Below, piece after piece: positions 32,183 to 40,660 of a DNA stretch of 64,000 nt. The position numbers and the translations under genes are program-made. The notes below the pieces were generated by a model that made no database searches, was not told the origin of the DNA, and saw only the letters and a program-made list of their open reading frames with translations. The stretch comes from Nocardioides sp. (lineage in GTDB: Bacteria; Actinomycetota; Actinomycetes; Propionibacteriales; Nocardioidaceae), in contig PBYI01000067.1 in the NCBI GenBank assembly GCA_002729525.1, positions 1 to 64,000 of the forward strand, given 5' to 3'. Every line of letters begins with the position of its first letter. The first letter of the stretch is position 1.

Positions 32183-33138
32183 CAGGCGTCGACCTCCGGC
32201 ACGGCGTCGCCCTCCGACTCGTCGCGCTCGGCCCACTCCAGCAGCGGGCGGACGTCGTACACGTGCTCGTCGATGGTGGCGTGCAGGTCGCCCAGCTCGG
32301 CGTACCGCGCCGGGACGGTGAAGATCGTGAGGTCGTGCGGGTCGGCGTCGGGCACCTCGTCCCAGCGCAGCGGGGTGGAGACCCGCGCGTCGGGCAGGCC
32401 CCGCACGGAGTACGCCGCCGCGATCGTGTGGTCGCGGGTGTTCTGGTTCCAGTCGAGGAAGACCGCCGACGGGTCGCGATCCTTCTTCCACCACGCCGTG
32501 GTCGCCTCGTCGGTACGCCGCTCGACCTCGCGCGCGAAGGCGCGTGCGGCCCGCCGCAGATCGGCGAAGCCGTGGTCGGGGACGATCCGGACGTAGACGT
32601 GCAGGCCCTTCGAGCCGCTGGTCTTGGGGAAGCCCACCGCCCCGAGCTCGCCGAGCACCTCCTCGACGACCGCGGCCACGCGCTGCACGGTGGCGTAGTC
32701 GCAGTCGGGGCCCGGGTCGAGGTCGATGCGCCACTCGTCGGGCTTCTCGGTGTCGGCGCGCCGGGAGTTCCAGGGGTGGAACTCCACGGTCGACATCTGC
32801 ACCGCCCAGGCGACGCTCGCCAGCTCGGTCACGCAGAGCTCGTCGGCGGTGCGGTCCCAGCGCGGGAAGTGCAGCTGCACGGTCTCGACCCAGTCGGGCG
32901 CGCCCTGGGGCAGTCGCTTCTGGTGGACCTTCGGGCCGGCGAGGCCCTTGGGAAAGCGGTGCAGCATGCAGGGCCGCTCCCACAGCGCGTTGACGATGCC
33001 GTCGCCGACCGCGAGGTAGTACTCCAGCAGATCCATCTTGGTGGCGCCGGACTCGGGGAAGTAGACCCGCTCGGGGTTGGTCACCCGCACAGTGCGGCCC
33101 TCGACGTCGAGCTCGACGTACGGCGACTTCGACGGCAC
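32182..33138 (-). CDS. Stand-alone LigD-type polymerase (primase-polymerase) domain
   Basis: AEP-superfamily polymerase domain of bacterial non-homologous end joining, 318 residues, without ligase or nuclease domains. Seen are TNPERVYFPESGATKMDLLEYYLAVGDGI, metal-binding WRIDLDPGPD (DxD), and KTSGSKGLHVYVRI (nucleotide-binding His), then WNQNTRDHTIAAAYSVRG. No ku or ligase gene lies nearby. GTG at 33138 follows TACAGT (33145-33150) by six bases, a leaderless pattern. In actinobacteria such orphan Pol-like proteins occur alongside full LigD. Confidence 0.93.
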   Translation of the reverse strand: MPSKSPYVELDVEGRTVRVTNPERVYFPESGATKMDLLEYYLAVGDGIVNALWERPCMLHRFPKGLAGPKVHQKRLPQGAPDWVETVQLHFPRWDRTADELCVTELASVAWAVQMSTVEFHPWNSRRADTEKPDEWRIDLDPGPDCDYATVQRVAAVVEEVLGELGAVGFPKTSGSKGLHVYVRIVPDHGFADLRRAARAFAREVERRTDEATTAWWKKDRDPSAVFLDWNQNTRDHTIAAAYSVRGLPDARVSTPLRWDEVPDADPHDLTIFTVPARYAELGDLHATIDEHVYDVRPLLEWAERDESEGDAVPEVDA

Positions 33139-33164
33139 GGGGCGACTGTACGACGCGGCCGGGC

Positions 33165-34616
33165 TCAGCCGGTGCGGCGCAACAGCGCCAGGAACATCGC
33201 GTCGGTGCCGTGGCGGTGCGGCCACAGCTGCACCGTGCCCTCGACGGAGCCGTCGGCGTCGGCGACCTCCGGCAGCAGCGGACGGACGTCCTCCAGCGCG
33301 ACGTCGGCGCGTCCGGCCAGCGTCGCGCGCACCACGTCGGCGGTCTCGGCCAGCACCGGGGAGCAGGTCGCGTAGAGCACCACCCCGCCCGGGCGCACGG
33401 CGTCGAGGGCGGCGCCGAGCAGCTGGCGCTGGAGCAGCACGAGCTCGACGAGGTCCTCCTGGCGTCGGCGCCACCGCGCCTCGGGCCGGCGGCGCAGCGC
33501 CCCGAGACCCGTGCAGGGAGCGTCGACGAGCACCCGGTCGACCGACGCCGGCGCCAGCGGCGGGCGGGCACCGTCGGCGGTCACCACGCCGGTCACGCCG
33601 GGGAACGTCGTGCCGTCGGAGCGGGTGAGCGCGCGGCGCACGAGCCCGGCGCGGTGGGGCTGGCGCTCGACCGCGACCAGGTCGGCTCCCTGCTCGGCTG
33701 CCAGCGCCGCGAGCAGCGCCGCCTTGCCGCCGGGGCCGGCGCAGAGGTCGACCCAGTGCTCCCCGCCGGTCGCACCCGCGGCAGGCTCGACCGCGGCGCG
33801 GGCGAGGGCGACGGCCACCAGCTGCGAGCCCTCGTCCTGCACGCCCGCGCGGCGCTCGGCGACGGCCGGCACGTCGGCCGGGCTGCCACCCTCCAGCGTC
33901 ACGCCGTACGGCGACAGCGGGGTGGGCGTGCCGGGCAGCTCCTCGCGCGTGGCGAGCCCGGGGCGGGCGACGAGGGTGACGCGGGGCGGCACGTTGTCGG
34001 CCGCGAGCAGGTCGAACCACTCCTCGCCACCGACGGCCTTGCGCAGCTCGTCGGCGATCCAGGCCGGGTGGCTGAAGGCGACCTCGGCGTACTTCTGCGG
34101 GTCCGTCGTGCGGTCGGGGGCGACCTGGGCGACCCACGCGTCGAGGTCCTGGCCTGCCACCCGGCGCAGGACCGCGTTGGCCAGGCCCGCGGCGCCCGGG
34201 TTGGCGACGGCACGGACGAGGTCGACGGTCGTGCTGATCGCGGCGTGCGTCGGTACCCGCATCGAGAGCAGCTGGTGCACGCCGAGGCGCAGGCAGTCGT
34301 GCACGGCCGGCTGGAGCTTGGTCAGCGGCCGGTCGAGGCAGGCGGCGAGCACGGCGTCGTACGTGCCGCGGCGGCGCAGCGTGCCGGACGCGAGCTCGGT
34401 GGTGAACGCAGCGTCGCGGGCGGCGAGCCGGAAGTGCTCGGCGACGGCCGGCAGCACGAGGTTGGCGTAGGCGTCGTCGCTGCGCACCGTGCGCAGCACC
34501 TCGTACGCCGCCCGCAGCGGCAGGTCGACCGGTCCCGACGGAGGCCGTCGCCCTCCCCGGCGTGCTCCCCCGCCGCCGTTCCGGGGTGCTCGGGGGTCGC
34601 GGGAGGAGGTCGTCAC
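33165..34616 (-). CDS. rsmB: 16S rRNA m5C967 methyltransferase RsmB
   Basis: SAM-dependent cytosine-C5 methyltransferase, 483 residues. N-terminal NusB-like RNA-binding domain (about residues 30-160: LRAAYEVLRTVRSDDAYANLVLP...LLSMRVPTHAAI...), linker, then the Rossmann domain with DLCAGPGGKAALLAAL, LVDAPCTGLGALRRRPEARW and the catalytic cysteine in YATCSPVLAE. GTG at 34616 overlaps the fmt stop as GTGA. The first 30 residues are Arg/Gly-rich. Confidence 0.95.
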   Translation of the reverse strand: MTTSSRDPRAPRNGGGGARRGGRRPPSGPVDLPLRAAYEVLRTVRSDDAYANLVLPAVAEHFRLAARDAAFTTELASGTLRRRGTYDAVLAACLDRPLTKLQPAVHDCLRLGVHQLLSMRVPTHAAISTTVDLVRAVANPGAAGLANAVLRRVAGQDLDAWVAQVAPDRTTDPQKYAEVAFSHPAWIADELRKAVGGEEWFDLLAADNVPPRVTLVARPGLATREELPGTPTPLSPYGVTLEGGSPADVPAVAERRAGVQDEGSQLVAVALARAAVEPAAGATGGEHWVDLCAGPGGKAALLAALAAEQGADLVAVERQPHRAGLVRRALTRSDGTTFPGVTGVVTADGARPPLAPASVDRVLVDAPCTGLGALRRRPEARWRRRQEDLVELVLLQRQLLGAALDAVRPGGVVLYATCSPVLAETADVVRATLAGRADVALEDVRPLLPEVADADGSVEGTVQLWPHRHGTDAMFLALLRRTG

Positions 34617-35563
34617 CCGTCGGTCCCGGAGGTGCCGGAGGCCCCCAGCCGGGTGCCGGACTCCAGCCGCACGCCCCGGGCCCAGTCGGGCGCGGGCATC
34701 TGCTTCTTGCCAAACGCCTTGACCTCCCCGAGCCGCACCGCGGTGGTCGCGGTGCCCACCAGCACCTCGCGCTTGCGGACCGAGAGCTCGCCGGCCGGCA
34801 GGGTCTCGTCGGTCGGCTCGACGGCACCCAGCTTGAGCCGCTGGCCCTCGGGGTCGGTCGTCCACGCGCCGGGTGCGGGCGTGCAGGCGCGGATCCTGCG
34901 GTCGACGGCGAGCGCCGGCTCGGACCAGTCGACCGCGCCGTCCTCGACGGTGATCTTCGGCGCCATCGTGATGCCGTCGGTCGGCTGCTCGCGCGCACCC
35001 AGCGACCCGTCGGCGAGACCGTCCAGCGTCGCGACCAGCAGTCCGGAGCCGCCCTCGGCGAGCCGCCCGAGCAGGTCGCCCGCGGTGTCGGTGGCCCGGA
35101 TGCGCTCGGTCATCACGCCGAACGTCGGACCGGCGTCCATCGCCTTGACGATGCGGAACGTCGTGGCGCCGGTGACCTCGTCACCCGCCCAGATCGCGTG
35201 CTGCACGGGGGCCGCACCCCGCCAGGCCGGCAGGCACGAGAAGTGCAGGTTGATCCAGCCCAGCGGCGGGATGTCGAGTGCCGACTGCGGGAGCAGGGCG
35301 CCGTACGCGACCACCGGGCAGGCGTCGGGAGCAAGCGCGCGCAACTGGTCCTGGAAGTCGGGGTCGCGCGGGTGGTCGGGCTTGAGCACGGGCACGCCGA
35401 GCTCCTCGGCGCGCTGGGCCACCGGGCTGGCGACGAGCCTGCGACCGCGACCGGCGGGTGCGTCGGGACGGGGGACGACGCCGACGAGCTCGTGGTCGGA
35501 GTCGGCGACGGCCTGGAGGGAGGGCACGGCCACCTCGGGCGTGCCGGCGAAGACGACGCGCAT
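34613..35563 (-). CDS. fmt: Methionyl-tRNA formyltransferase
   Basis: Formylates initiator Met-tRNA using 10-formyl-THF. The 316-residue protein has VVFAGTPEVAVPSL, the catalytic NLHFSCLPAWRGAAPVQHAI (Asn/His/Asp triad region), MDAGPTFG, and a C-terminal OB-like tRNA-binding domain. The usual SLLP is FSCLP here, a mild deviation. ATG at 35563 overlaps the def stop by one base (TGATG). Confidence 0.97.
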   Translation of the reverse strand: MRVVFAGTPEVAVPSLQAVADSDHELVGVVPRPDAPAGRGRRLVASPVAQRAEELGVPVLKPDHPRDPDFQDQLRALAPDACPVVAYGALLPQSALDIPPLGWINLHFSCLPAWRGAAPVQHAIWAGDEVTGATTFRIVKAMDAGPTFGVMTERIRATDTAGDLLGRLAEGGSGLLVATLDGLADGSLGAREQPTDGITMAPKITVEDGAVDWSEPALAVDRRIRACTPAPGAWTTDPEGQRLKLGAVEPTDETLPAGELSVRKREVLVGTATTAVRLGEVKAFGKKQMPAPDWARGVRLESGTRLGASGTSGTDG

Positions 35564-36108
35564 CAGATGCCCAGCCCCCGGGTCGCGTGCGGGCTGACCT
35601 TGACGGTCGGGCGCTCGAGCCCGAACCACTCCGACTCCCGAATCTCCTTCATCGCAGCCTTCCGGGCAGCGGTGTCGAGCCGGTCGACGAACAGCACGCC
35701 GTCGAGGTGGTCGGTCTCGTGCTGCACCGCACGCGCGAGCAGCTCGCTGCCCTCGACCAGCAACGGCTCGCCGTGCATGTCGAAGCCGTGCGCGACCACG
35801 TGCAGGGCGCGGCGGCAGTCGTAGACCAGGCCGGGGATGGACAGGCACCCCTCCTCGCCGTCCTGCTGCTCCTCCGACAGGGTCAGCTCGGGGTTGACGA
35901 GGTGGCCGACCTCGCCGTCGACGTTCCAGGTGAAGACGCGCAGTCCGACGCCGAGCTGGGGAGCGGCCAGGCCCGCGCCCGGCGCCTCCAGCATCGTCTC
36001 GGTGAGGTCCGCGACGAGGGTGCGCAGCTCCTTGTCGAAGTCGACGACGGGTGCTGCGGGTCGCCGCAGCACCGGGTCTCCGAACAGCCGGATCGGCCGG
36101 ACCGCCAC
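35563..36108 (-). CDS. def: Peptide deformylase
   Basis: Removes the N-formyl group from nascent proteins, partner of Fmt. The 181-residue metalloenzyme has motif 1 GAGLAAPQLG, motif 2 EEGCLSIPG (metal Cys) and motif 3 QHETDHLDG (HEXXH). The C-terminal tail is longer than in E. coli. GTG at 36108 has GGAGG four to five bases upstream, better than ATG at 36141. A -10 TAGACT (36164-36169) lies upstream, giving a leader of about 50 bases. Confidence 0.96.
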   Translation of the reverse strand: MAVRPIRLFGDPVLRRPAAPVVDFDKELRTLVADLTETMLEAPGAGLAAPQLGVGLRVFTWNVDGEVGHLVNPELTLSEEQQDGEEGCLSIPGLVYDCRRALHVVAHGFDMHGEPLLVEGSELLARAVQHETDHLDGVLFVDRLDTAARKAAMKEIRESEWFGLERPTVKVSPHATRGLGI

Positions 36109-36163
36109 GTTTCCTCCCTCGCGCTCGCGCGCGCCCCGCACCTCGGGACGCCACGAACCCAGC

Positions 36164-36169
36164 AGTCTA
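36164..36169 (-). promoter_or_regulatory. -10 element before def-fmt-rsmB
   Basis: Minus-strand TAGACT about 56 bases upstream of the def GTG; no good -35 is visible. It would start the def-fmt-rsmB unit, which lies after the lipoprotein gene. Confidence 0.4.
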
Positions 36170-36198
36170 GAGGGGGCGCGCGCGACCCCGGCTCCCGC

Positions 36199-37074
36199 TC
36201 ACCCGCACGGGGTGCTCTCCCCCGGGAGCACGGCCGCACCGACCACGCTCCAGCGGCGACCGTCCTGGACGAACGTGGTCCAGCCGGACCCGGTGAGCGT
36301 GTCCACGAGGACGTCGTCGCCCGCGAGGTCGGCCGCGACGACCTGGCAGTCCTCGAAGGACGCCAGCGCCGGTGCGGTGGCGGGCCAGTCGGCGGTCGGC
36401 ACCTGCCCTCCCCCACCCGCGGAGCCGAGGTCGGCCACGTGCAGGCGCACCTGCTCGGGCTCGTACGGCGTGGGGGTGCTGCCGCCGGTGAGCAGGTCGG
36501 TCGCCTCGGCGACGAACTCCGCGAGGTCGCCGCGGCGCCCGCTCTCAGTACCAACCTCGCCGAGCGCGTACGCCGACGTGGTGACGGTGCGCGCGGGCTC
36601 CCCGGTGGTGAGCACCAGGGTGGTGGTCGGGGCGTCGGAGACCATCGCGCCGCCCGTCATCTCCAGGTCGGCGTCGTCCTCCAGCAGCCCGGCCTCCTCC
36701 GCGAGAGTGAGGACCTCGGCGATCCGTGCCTCGTCGACCTCGTGCACCTCCAGCGGCAGCATCAGGCCGGTCGGGTCCGCGCCCGGCGACGGCGCGACGA
36801 CACGGCCGTCGCCCAGCAGGTAGAGGTCGGGGCGGATGACCTGCTGGTACTCGATCGGGGTGAAGCCGCCAGCGGTGGTGACCGAGAGCAGCACGTCGTC
36901 GGCGCCGGACGGGTGCGTGACCTCTGGCTGCGCAGGGCTCTCCGTGGAGGTCTCGCCGACGAGGGTGGTCGGGGTCGGGTCGGGCGCGTCGGTCGCCGAG
37001 GTCTGCTCGCCGCAGGCGGTGAGTGCCAGGGCGGGCAGCAGGAGCGGGACGAGCAGGGCGCGGGCGGCGGTCAT
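36199..37074 (-). CDS. Putative lipoprotein of unknown function
   Basis: 291 residues with a lipoprotein signal: TAARALLVPLLLPALALTAC, where the lipobox LTAC places the lipidated Cys near residue 21, followed by a Thr/Ser/Pro-rich linker. The mature part has repeated short beta-like stretches (GGFTPIEYQQVIRPDLYLLGDGRVV; TTTLVLTTGEPARTVTTSAYAL) and two Cys near the end. It is probably anchored outside the cell membrane. No family recognised. A GC-rich hairpin separates it from priA upstream. Confidence 0.8.
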   Translation of the reverse strand: MTAARALLVPLLLPALALTACGEQTSATDAPDPTPTTLVGETSTESPAQPEVTHPSGADDVLLSVTTAGGFTPIEYQQVIRPDLYLLGDGRVVAPSPGADPTGLMLPLEVHEVDEARIAEVLTLAEEAGLLEDDADLEMTGGAMVSDAPTTTLVLTTGEPARTVTTSAYALGEVGTESGRRGDLAEFVAEATDLLTGGSTPTPYEPEQVRLHVADLGSAGGGGQVPTADWPATAPALASFEDCQVVAADLAGDDVLVDTLTGSGWTTFVQDGRRWSVVGAAVLPGESTPCG

Positions 37075-37112
37075 AGGAGTACGACGCGTCGGGCGGCAGG
37101 TCGGTTCCGCGA

Positions 37113-37142
37113 CCCCGGGCCGCGGGGCTCCGGCCCCCGGGG
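37113..37142 (-). terminator. GC-rich hairpin after priA
   Basis: A 30-base inverted repeat, outer arms CCCCGGG/CCCGGGG with a small bulge and an inner 3-bp extension, sits 18 bases after the priA stop and before the lipoprotein. There is no U-tract, as is usual for actinobacterial terminator hairpins. Confidence 0.45.
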
Positions 37143-37159
37143 CACCGCGCGACACGACG

Positions 37160-39232
37160 TCACAGGTCGACCGGGTCGACCTGGACCCGGACCGGGTCGA
37201 GCTTGCGGCTTGAGCGCTGCCGCTGGAGCTCACCGAGCAGGTGCGACAGCCGTCCGCCGTCGCGGCGGGGCACCCGCACGAGCAGCCGCTCCTGCCGCTC
37301 GTCGCCCGCGCCGGGCGCGGGATCGACCGGCACCGGGCCGAGCACGTCGAGCGCCGGGTGGTCGCCGAGCAGCACCCGCGCGTCGTCGAGCGCGCCCGGT
37401 GAGCCGGTGATGGTCGCCAGCCGCACCGCCGGCGGCAGCCGGGCGTCACGACGGTCGTCGGCGACCCGGGCGGCGAAGCCGGCGTGGTCCCACCGCACGA
37501 GCGCCTGGAGCGACGGTGCGGTGGGGTCGCCGACGGCCACCACCGCGGCGTCGGGCGCCACCAGGCCGACGGCGTTGCTCCACCGGCGCAGCGCCTCCTC
37601 CTCGGCGCGCAGGTCGTCGCGACCGAGCATCAGCCACGCGTCGAGCAGCACCACTGCGGCGTAACCGGCCGCGGCGACGGGCTCGGCGCCCGGAGTGGCG
37701 ACCACGACCTGGGGCCGGTCGTCGACCGTGGCGAGCACCCTGCCGGCCGCCGAGCTGGTGCGCACCGGCACTGCCGGGAACGCCCGCGCGAGCTCCTCGC
37801 CGGTGCGGGCGTCGCCGAGCACGGGTGCGCGCAGACCGGCGGCGCCGCACTCCGGGCAGCGGCGACCGGCCGCGGAGGTGCCGCACCACCGGCAGGCGGG
37901 GGGGCTGGTCGGCGAGGTCTGGGCGAGCGGCCCGTGGCAGGTGGCGCAGTCGGCCGGGGTGCGACAGCGCTCGCACGCCAGGGACAGCGCGTAGCCGGCA
38001 CGCGGGGTCTGCACGAGCACGGGCCCGCGCTCCAGCCCGGCGCGCACGGCGTCGTACGCCTCGCGGGGCACGCGCGCCGAGGCGGCGTACGGGTCGCGGG
38101 AGCGGGCCACGTCGGACGCGCCGGCGACACCGATCCGGGCGCGGGAGCGGACGACGTCGCGGGGCGGGGACAGCGGGCGGGCCCAGCCGGTGCGGGTGAG
38201 CGTGTCGGCCTCGACGCTGCGCGCGAAGCCGCCGACCAGTGCGGCCGTGCCCTCGCGCTCGGCACGCAGCAGCAGCACCTCCCGGGCGTGCGGGTAGGGC
38301 GCCCGCGGCTCGGCGAGGAGGTCGTCCCCGTCGTCCCAGCAGGCGACCAGGCCGAGGGCGGGCACGGGCGCGAACGCCGCGGCGCGGGTGCCGACCGCGA
38401 TCCGGCGGGTGCCGCGCACCAGGGCCAGGAAGTCGCGGTAGCGCGCGGCCGGGCCGGCGTCGGCCGTCAGCACCACGTGGTGGCCCTCCCCCAGCACCGC
38501 CGCCAGGGCGGCGTCGACGCGGGCGACGTCCTTGCGGTCGGGCACCACCAGCAGCACGCCCCGGCCCGAGGCGCGGGTCGCGGCGGCAGCCACCGCGAGC
38601 ATCGTGGGCCAGTCGTCGCCGGGGGCGGCGTCCCAGACGGCCCGGGGAGCCCCGCCGTCGCGCAGGTGCTCGAGGTACGCCGCCGCGTGCGGGTAGGGCG
38701 CCCACGCGTCACCGGGGAGCACGACGTCGCGCAGCGGCGCCTCCGGGGCGGAGGCCTCCTTCTCGGTCGTCGCGTGCCGTGGCGGCACCGCGAGGCGCAG
38801 CACGTCGGAGCGGCTGCCGGCGTACCGCTCGGCCACGGCCCCGACGAGGTCGGCCACGGCGGGGGTGAGCACCGGCTCGGGGCTGACGACGCGGCGCAGC
38901 GGCGCCAGCCGGCCCGGGTGGTCGCTGCGCGCGGCCCGGGCGAGCACGTAGCCGACGTGCTCGGTGCCGGCGAACCGGACCTTCACCCGGGCCCCGGGCA
39001 CGGCGGCCTCCGCCATCGGCGCGGGCACGGCGTAGTCGAAGGTGCGGTCGAGGTGCGCGAGGGGCACGTCGACGAGCACCCGGGCGACCGGGTCGACGTC
39101 GGCGGGCTCCACCTCGGCGCGCTTGCGCTCCCGGGTGGCACGCGCCTTGGCCTGCGACTCGGCCACGGTGGCGCGCAGGCCGGGCAGGAGCGTCTCCTGC
39201 TCGGTGTGCGCGGCGTCGCGGCGGTCGGTCAC
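37160..39232 (-). CDS. priA: Primosomal protein N' (PriA), actinobacterial degenerate type
   Basis: Replication-restart protein, 690 residues. The N-terminal 3'-DNA-binding domain (RVLVDVPLAHLDRTFDYAVP) and the eight zinc-binding cysteines (CERCRTPADCATC...CRWCG...CPECG) are present. The helicase motifs are lost: the position of GxTGSGKT reads AAPGDDWP and the DEAH box reads CWDDGDDL. Actinobacterial PriA is known to lack ATPase motifs, so it probably acts as a loading scaffold rather than a helicase. I chose GTG 39232; ATG 39265 would add 11 residues. Confidence 0.92.
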   Translation of the reverse strand: MTDRRDAAHTEQETLLPGLRATVAESQAKARATRERKRAEVEPADVDPVARVLVDVPLAHLDRTFDYAVPAPMAEAAVPGARVKVRFAGTEHVGYVLARAARSDHPGRLAPLRRVVSPEPVLTPAVADLVGAVAERYAGSRSDVLRLAVPPRHATTEKEASAPEAPLRDVVLPGDAWAPYPHAAAYLEHLRDGGAPRAVWDAAPGDDWPTMLAVAAAATRASGRGVLLVVPDRKDVARVDAALAAVLGEGHHVVLTADAGPAARYRDFLALVRGTRRIAVGTRAAAFAPVPALGLVACWDDGDDLLAEPRAPYPHAREVLLLRAEREGTAALVGGFARSVEADTLTRTGWARPLSPPRDVVRSRARIGVAGASDVARSRDPYAASARVPREAYDAVRAGLERGPVLVQTPRAGYALSLACERCRTPADCATCHGPLAQTSPTSPPACRWCGTSAAGRRCPECGAAGLRAPVLGDARTGEELARAFPAVPVRTSSAAGRVLATVDDRPQVVVATPGAEPVAAAGYAAVVLLDAWLMLGRDDLRAEEEALRRWSNAVGLVAPDAAVVAVGDPTAPSLQALVRWDHAGFAARVADDRRDARLPPAVRLATITGSPGALDDARVLLGDHPALDVLGPVPVDPAPGAGDERQERLLVRVPRRDGGRLSHLLGELQRQRSSRKLDPVRVQVDPVDL

Positions 39233-39267
39233 GGGAGCCAGGTCTACCAGCGGGCGCCGACGCACGC

Positions 39268-39300
39268 GCGCGCTGCGCCCCGGGTCGGGACGCAGCGCGC
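39268..39300 (-). terminator. 15-bp hairpin after metK
   Basis: Arms GCGCGCTGCG/CGCAGCGCGC extend inward by five more pairs (one G-U in the transcript) to a 3-base loop, a 33-base near-perfect stem-loop 28 bases after the metK stop. It probably ends the mIHF-metK unit before priA. Confidence 0.65.
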
Positions 39301-39328
39301 GGAGGTGCTGCGGCGGGTGCGGGAGGCG

Positions 39329-40531
39329 TCAGACGCCGGCCGCGGCCTTGAGGGCCTCGGCGCGGTCGGTGCGCTCCCAGGTGAACTCCGGCTCCTCGCG
39401 GCCGAAGTGACCGTAGGCGGAGGTCTTGGCGTAGATCGGACGCAGCAGGTCCAGGTCGCGCAGGATCGCGCCCGGGCGCAGGTCGAAGACCTCGAGCACG
39501 GCCTCCTGGATCTTCTCGTCAGAGACGACGCCGGTGCCGAAGGTCTGCACGAAGACGCCGACGGGCTGGGCCTTGCCGATCGCGTAGGCGACCTGGGCCT
39601 CGCAGCGCTTGGCCAGGCCGGCCGCGACGACGTTCTTGGCGACCCAGCGCATGGCGTACGCCGCGGAGCGGTCGACCTTCGAGGGGTCCTTGCCGGAGAA
39701 CGCGCCGCCACCGTGGCGGGCCATGCCGCCGTAGGTGTCGACGATGATCTTGCGACCGGTCAGGCCGGCGTCGCCCATCGGACCGCCGACGACGAACTTG
39801 CCGGTCGGGTTGACCAGCACGCGGTAGCCCTCGGAGGGGATGTCGAAGGTCGCCAGCACCGGGTCGATGACGTGCTTCTGGATCTCGGCCTCGAGGGTGT
39901 CGAGGTCGGTGTCCTCGGAGTGCTGCGTGGACAGCACGACCGTGTCGACGCGCACCGGGTTGTCGTCGGCGTCGTACTCGATGGTGACCTGGGTCTTGCC
40001 GTCGGGGCGCAGGTTGGGCATGACCTCGGACTTGCGGACCTCGGTGAGCTTCTGCGAGAGGCGCTGCGCCATCACGATCGGCAGCGGCATCAGCACCTCG
40101 GTGTCGTCGCACGCGTAGCCGAACATCAGGCCCTGGTCGCCGGCGCCGCGCAGGTCGAGCTCGTCGGTCGAGGCACCGACGCGGGCCTCGTGGCCCTGGT
40201 CGACGCCCTGGGCGATGTCGGGCGACTGCTTGCCGATCGCGACCGTGACGCCGCAGGTGGCGTAGTCGAAGCCCTTGTCGGAGTGGTCGTAGCCGATCTC
40301 CTTGACCGCCGCGCGCACCAGGTCGGCGATCGGGGCGTACGCCGTCGTCCGCACCTCGCCGGCGACCGCGACCAGACCGGTGGTGAGGAGCGTCTCGACC
40401 GCGACCCGGAGGTCGGGGAGCTGCTCGTCGTGCTCGATCAGGTAGTCGAGGATCGTGTCGCTGATCCGGTCGGCCATCTTGTCGGGGTGACCCTCGGTCA
40501 CCGACTCGGAGGTGAAGAGGCGTCCAGGCAC
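39329..40531 (-). CDS. metK: S-adenosylmethionine synthetase
   Basis: Makes SAM from methionine and ATP; SAM feeds the methyltransferases in this window. The 400-residue protein shows FTSESVTEGHPDKMADRISD, the signature GAGDQGLMFGYA and GGGAFSGKDPSKVDRSAAY. GTG at 40531 is chosen because the conserved PGRLFTSESV block starts there; the upstream ATG at 40579 lies in the leader. The 129-base leader has a -10-like TAGCCT and a 7-bp hairpin but no recognisable SAM riboswitch. Confidence 0.96.
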   Translation of the reverse strand: MPGRLFTSESVTEGHPDKMADRISDTILDYLIEHDEQLPDLRVAVETLLTTGLVAVAGEVRTTAYAPIADLVRAAVKEIGYDHSDKGFDYATCGVTVAIGKQSPDIAQGVDQGHEARVGASTDELDLRGAGDQGLMFGYACDDTEVLMPLPIVMAQRLSQKLTEVRKSEVMPNLRPDGKTQVTIEYDADDNPVRVDTVVLSTQHSEDTDLDTLEAEIQKHVIDPVLATFDIPSEGYRVLVNPTGKFVVGGPMGDAGLTGRKIIVDTYGGMARHGGGAFSGKDPSKVDRSAAYAMRWVAKNVVAAGLAKRCEAQVAYAIGKAQPVGVFVQTFGTGVVSDEKIQEAVLEVFDLRPGAILRDLDLLRPIYAKTSAYGHFGREEPEFTWERTDRAEALKAAAGV

Positions 40532-40562
40532 GTGTCGCTCGCTCTCAGTCGTCCGTCGTACC

Positions 40563-40595
40563 GGCAGTGGCCCACGCACTGCCCGGTCCAGGCTA
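40563..40595 (-). promoter_or_regulatory. metK leader: -10 element and hairpin
   Basis: Minus-strand -10-like TAGCCT (40590-40595) followed by a perfect 7-bp stem GGCAGTG/CACTGCC (40563-40583). The promoter would give a leader of about 50-60 bases. No -35 was convincing. Confidence 0.35.
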
Positions 40596-40660
40596 TGCCG
40601 CGGTCACTATCCAAGACGCACGTCTCAAGGACCGAATCGCGGGCACCCCCGGCGCGCCGG

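Noticed and set aside
32182..33138. Complete NHEJ system (LigD plus Ku)
   Set aside because: Only the polymerase domain is present; no ku or ATP-dependent ligase gene is found in the window.
40532..40660. Possible SAM riboswitch before metK
   Set aside because: The 129-base leader has only a short hairpin and a -10-like hexamer; none of the conserved SAM-I, SAM-II or SAM-IV core strings were seen.
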